From Actinomycetes bacterium (GTDB taxonomy: Bacteria > Actinomycetota > Actinomycetes > Mycobacteriales > Micromonosporaceae): a stretch of 6,458 bases of DNA. A program made the position numbers and the translations under genes. Below, piece after piece: positions 5,199 to 6,458 of the stretch (positions within the stretch are counted from its first letter, which is position 1; each line of letters starts with the position of its first letter). The stretch is from NCBI GenBank assembly GCA_021793335.1, contig JAJYSW010000190.1, forward strand, positions 1 through 6,458, read 5' to 3'. Below the pieces are notes generated by a model. The model did no database searches, was not told the DNA's origin, and saw nothing but the letters and a program-made list of their open reading frames with translations.

Positions 5199-6458
5199 TA
5201 GGCTTTCGGCTCCCAGTCTTCGGCGTAGGTCTCGACCTGCTCGATGACCTTCTTGACGGCCGCCCGCTGCCCGTCCGGCGGGTAGCCGTGGCGGCGCAGC
5301 AGCCGCCTGATGGTCAACCGCAGGTTCGCCTGCACGTCATCGCGTTTGGACCAGTCGGTGGTGAGGTTGGCGCGGACGCTCTTGACCAGATCGCGGGCGA
5401 TGGCCGCGAGCTTATCGGCGCCCATCTCATCGAAGGCGGCCTCGTTGGCGGCGACGGCGTCGTAGAACGCCAGCTCGTCCTCGCTGAGGCGGAGCGCGGA
5501 GCCGCGATCGGCCTCGGCGGAGATGAGCTTCGCGAGCTCCACGAGCTCGGCGATGATCTGCGCGCTGGAGAGCTGCTGGTTGGTGTAGCGGTTCATGAGC
5601 GCTTCGAGTTTCTCGGAGAGCTCTTCTTGCCGTACGACGTTATGCCGCACGTTCTTGCGCATCTCCTGCTGTACCAGCCGCTGGAGCGCCTCGATGGCGA
5701 GCACGGGGTGCTTGTCCTCTTGCATGCGCCGGATGAAGTCCGCATCGAGGTGCGTCAGGTTCGGCCGCGGCATCCCGGCGGCGGCGAAGAGATCGAGCAC
5801 GTCGCCGGCTTCGACGGCCGAGGACGTCATCTGCCGCAGCACCGCCTCGATCTGCGCCGACACGGCCCGCCCGGAGGCGCGGCGTTCTTGGGCGTCATAG
5901 GCGGCCATGTGCTTCCGGACCTCGTAGAAGTATTCGACTTCTTTGCGCACCGGTTCCTTATCGGAGTCGCGGGTGAGCCGCCACAGGCCGACCATTTTCT
6001 GCACCTGCCCGCTGAACCGTGATTTGAGGGTCGGCTCGTCGGGGTCGAGCGGGCTGTTCTCGGGGTGCGCCGGGTCTCGCAGGTGGGCGACCGCGCCGAG
6101 GACGGCGTCGTTATAGGCGGTGCCGTGCCTTTCGGCCAGTGCGCCGCGCCAGTCGTAGCCGTCGAGCAGTTCGGAGCCGATGACGTGGAGGACGTCGCGA
6201 AGATGCCCGATGGCGTCTTCGGTCTTGCGGCCGATGGGTTTGTGCTCGCGGTCGTCCACGGTGTATTCGGCGAGGGCCCGGTAGAGGTGTTCGGTGAGCG
6301 GGGAGTAGCCGACCATGAGGCCCTCCTCTTTCACACCGAAGGTGCGGTTGGCGCGCGCGATGGTCTGCATGAGCAGGGCGCCGCGCAACGGCCGGTCGAT
6401 GTACAGGGTGTGCAGAGGCGGGGCGTCGAAGCCGACGAGCATGCGGTCTTTGACGATG
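5198..6458 (-). CDS. hsdR: Type I restriction endonuclease subunit R, C-terminal part (runs off right edge)
   Basis: HsdR is the ATP-dependent DNA-translocating and cleaving subunit of type I restriction-modification complexes (HsdR2-M2-S). The frame is open from the right edge (reading IVKDRMLVGFDAPPLHTLYI) to TAG at 5200-5198, giving at least 419 residues. Counting from the Met encoded at 6442-6440, helicase motif V is LVGFDAP (2-8) and motif VI is QTIARANR (26-33), ending the second RecA-like domain. After a linker, residues about 215-405 form the helical HsdR C-terminal domain (DUF3387-like), with LDADFIRRMQEDKHPVLAIE (232-251), an EMRKNVRHNVVRQEELSEKL helix (260-279) and the closing HGYPPDGQ segment. 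The N-terminal nuclease domain and motifs I-IV lie outside the window. The Met at 6442 is an internal residue, not the start. HsdR contacts the M/S core through this C-terminal region. It is the last gene of its unit, so hsdM and hsdS are expected to the right. There is no frameshift or stop in the visible part. Confidence 0.94.
   Translation of the reverse strand, partial: IVKDRMLVGFDAPPLHTLYIDRPLRGALLMQTIARANRTFGVKEEGLMVGYSPLTEHLYRALAEYTVDDREHKPIGRKTEDAIGHLRDVLHVIGSELLDGYDWRGALAERHGTAYNDAVLGAVAHLRDPAHPENSPLDPDEPTLKSRFSGQVQKMVGLWRLTRDSDKEPVRKEVEYFYEVRKHMAAYDAQERRASGRAVSAQIEAVLRQMTSSAVEAGDVLDLFAAAGMPRPNLTHLDADFIRRMQEDKHPVLAIEALQRLVQQEMRKNVRHNVVRQEELSEKLEALMNRYTNQQLSSAQIIAELVELAKLISAEADRGSALRLSEDELAFYDAVAANEAAFDEMGADKLAAIARDLVKSVRANLTTDWSKRDDVQANLRLTIRRLLRRHGYPPDGQRAAVKKVIEQVETYAEDWEPKA

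Noticed and set aside
6440..6442. ATG (minus strand) as the start of a short hsdR gene
   Set aside because: The frame continues upstream to the window edge as I-V-K-D-R before M-L-V-G-F-D-A-P, which is helicase motif V. The Met is internal to a longer gene.
1..6458. tRNA, rRNA, CRISPR array, riboswitch or insertion sequence with transposase
   Set aside because: No cloverleaf-like segment, regularly spaced repeat series, conserved aptamer or transposase-like frame was seen on either strand. Almost all the sequence is accounted for by protein genes.

Overview
This window looks like ordinary chromosome of a high-GC actinomycete. The evidence is the very GC-rich sequence with strong third-position G/C bias, the use of GTG starts, Shine-Dalgarno sites of the GGAGG type, hairpin terminators without a U tract, and long antisense reading frames that are a by-product of the base composition. 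The genus cannot be named from the sequence; a Streptosporangiales/Nocardiopsis-like source would fit but is a guess.

Layout from left to right. (1) At the extreme left edge, 1-57 on the minus strand holds the first 19 codons of a zinc-type medium-chain alcohol dehydrogenase that runs out of the window. (2) After a divergent intergenic region (58-236) come two metal-transporter genes on the plus strand joined by an ATGA start/stop overlap: a cation diffusion facilitator (CDF) exporter of the SLC30A9-like type and a ZIP-family transporter whose usual metal-binding histidines are missing. (3) A 260-bp convergent gap (1964-2223) contains hairpins that probably terminate both sides. (4) A SulP-STAS anion transporter lies on the minus strand. 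(5) A divergent control region (3718-3934) carries promoter-like boxes in both directions and two perfect inverted repeats. (6) rtcB, the GTP-dependent tRNA-splicing/RNA-repair ligase, is on the plus strand and has all its catalytic residues. (7) A very strong composite hairpin (5148-5198) separates rtcB from (8) the C-terminal ~419 residues of a type I restriction subunit HsdR on the minus strand, which continues past the right edge.

Functionally these are four or five independent transcription units rather than one system. CDF and ZIP form a coupled divalent-metal pair, SulP is a stand-alone anion carrier, RtcB is a stand-alone RNA ligase without archease or RtcA in view, and HsdR is the distal end of a restriction-modification operon whose hsdM/hsdS genes would lie to the right. 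I found no convincing new system. The points most worth checking are the atypical metal sites and coupling of the CDF/ZIP pair, the operator-like repeats between sulP and rtcB, and the placement of an RNA-repair ligase at the edge of a possible defence locus.
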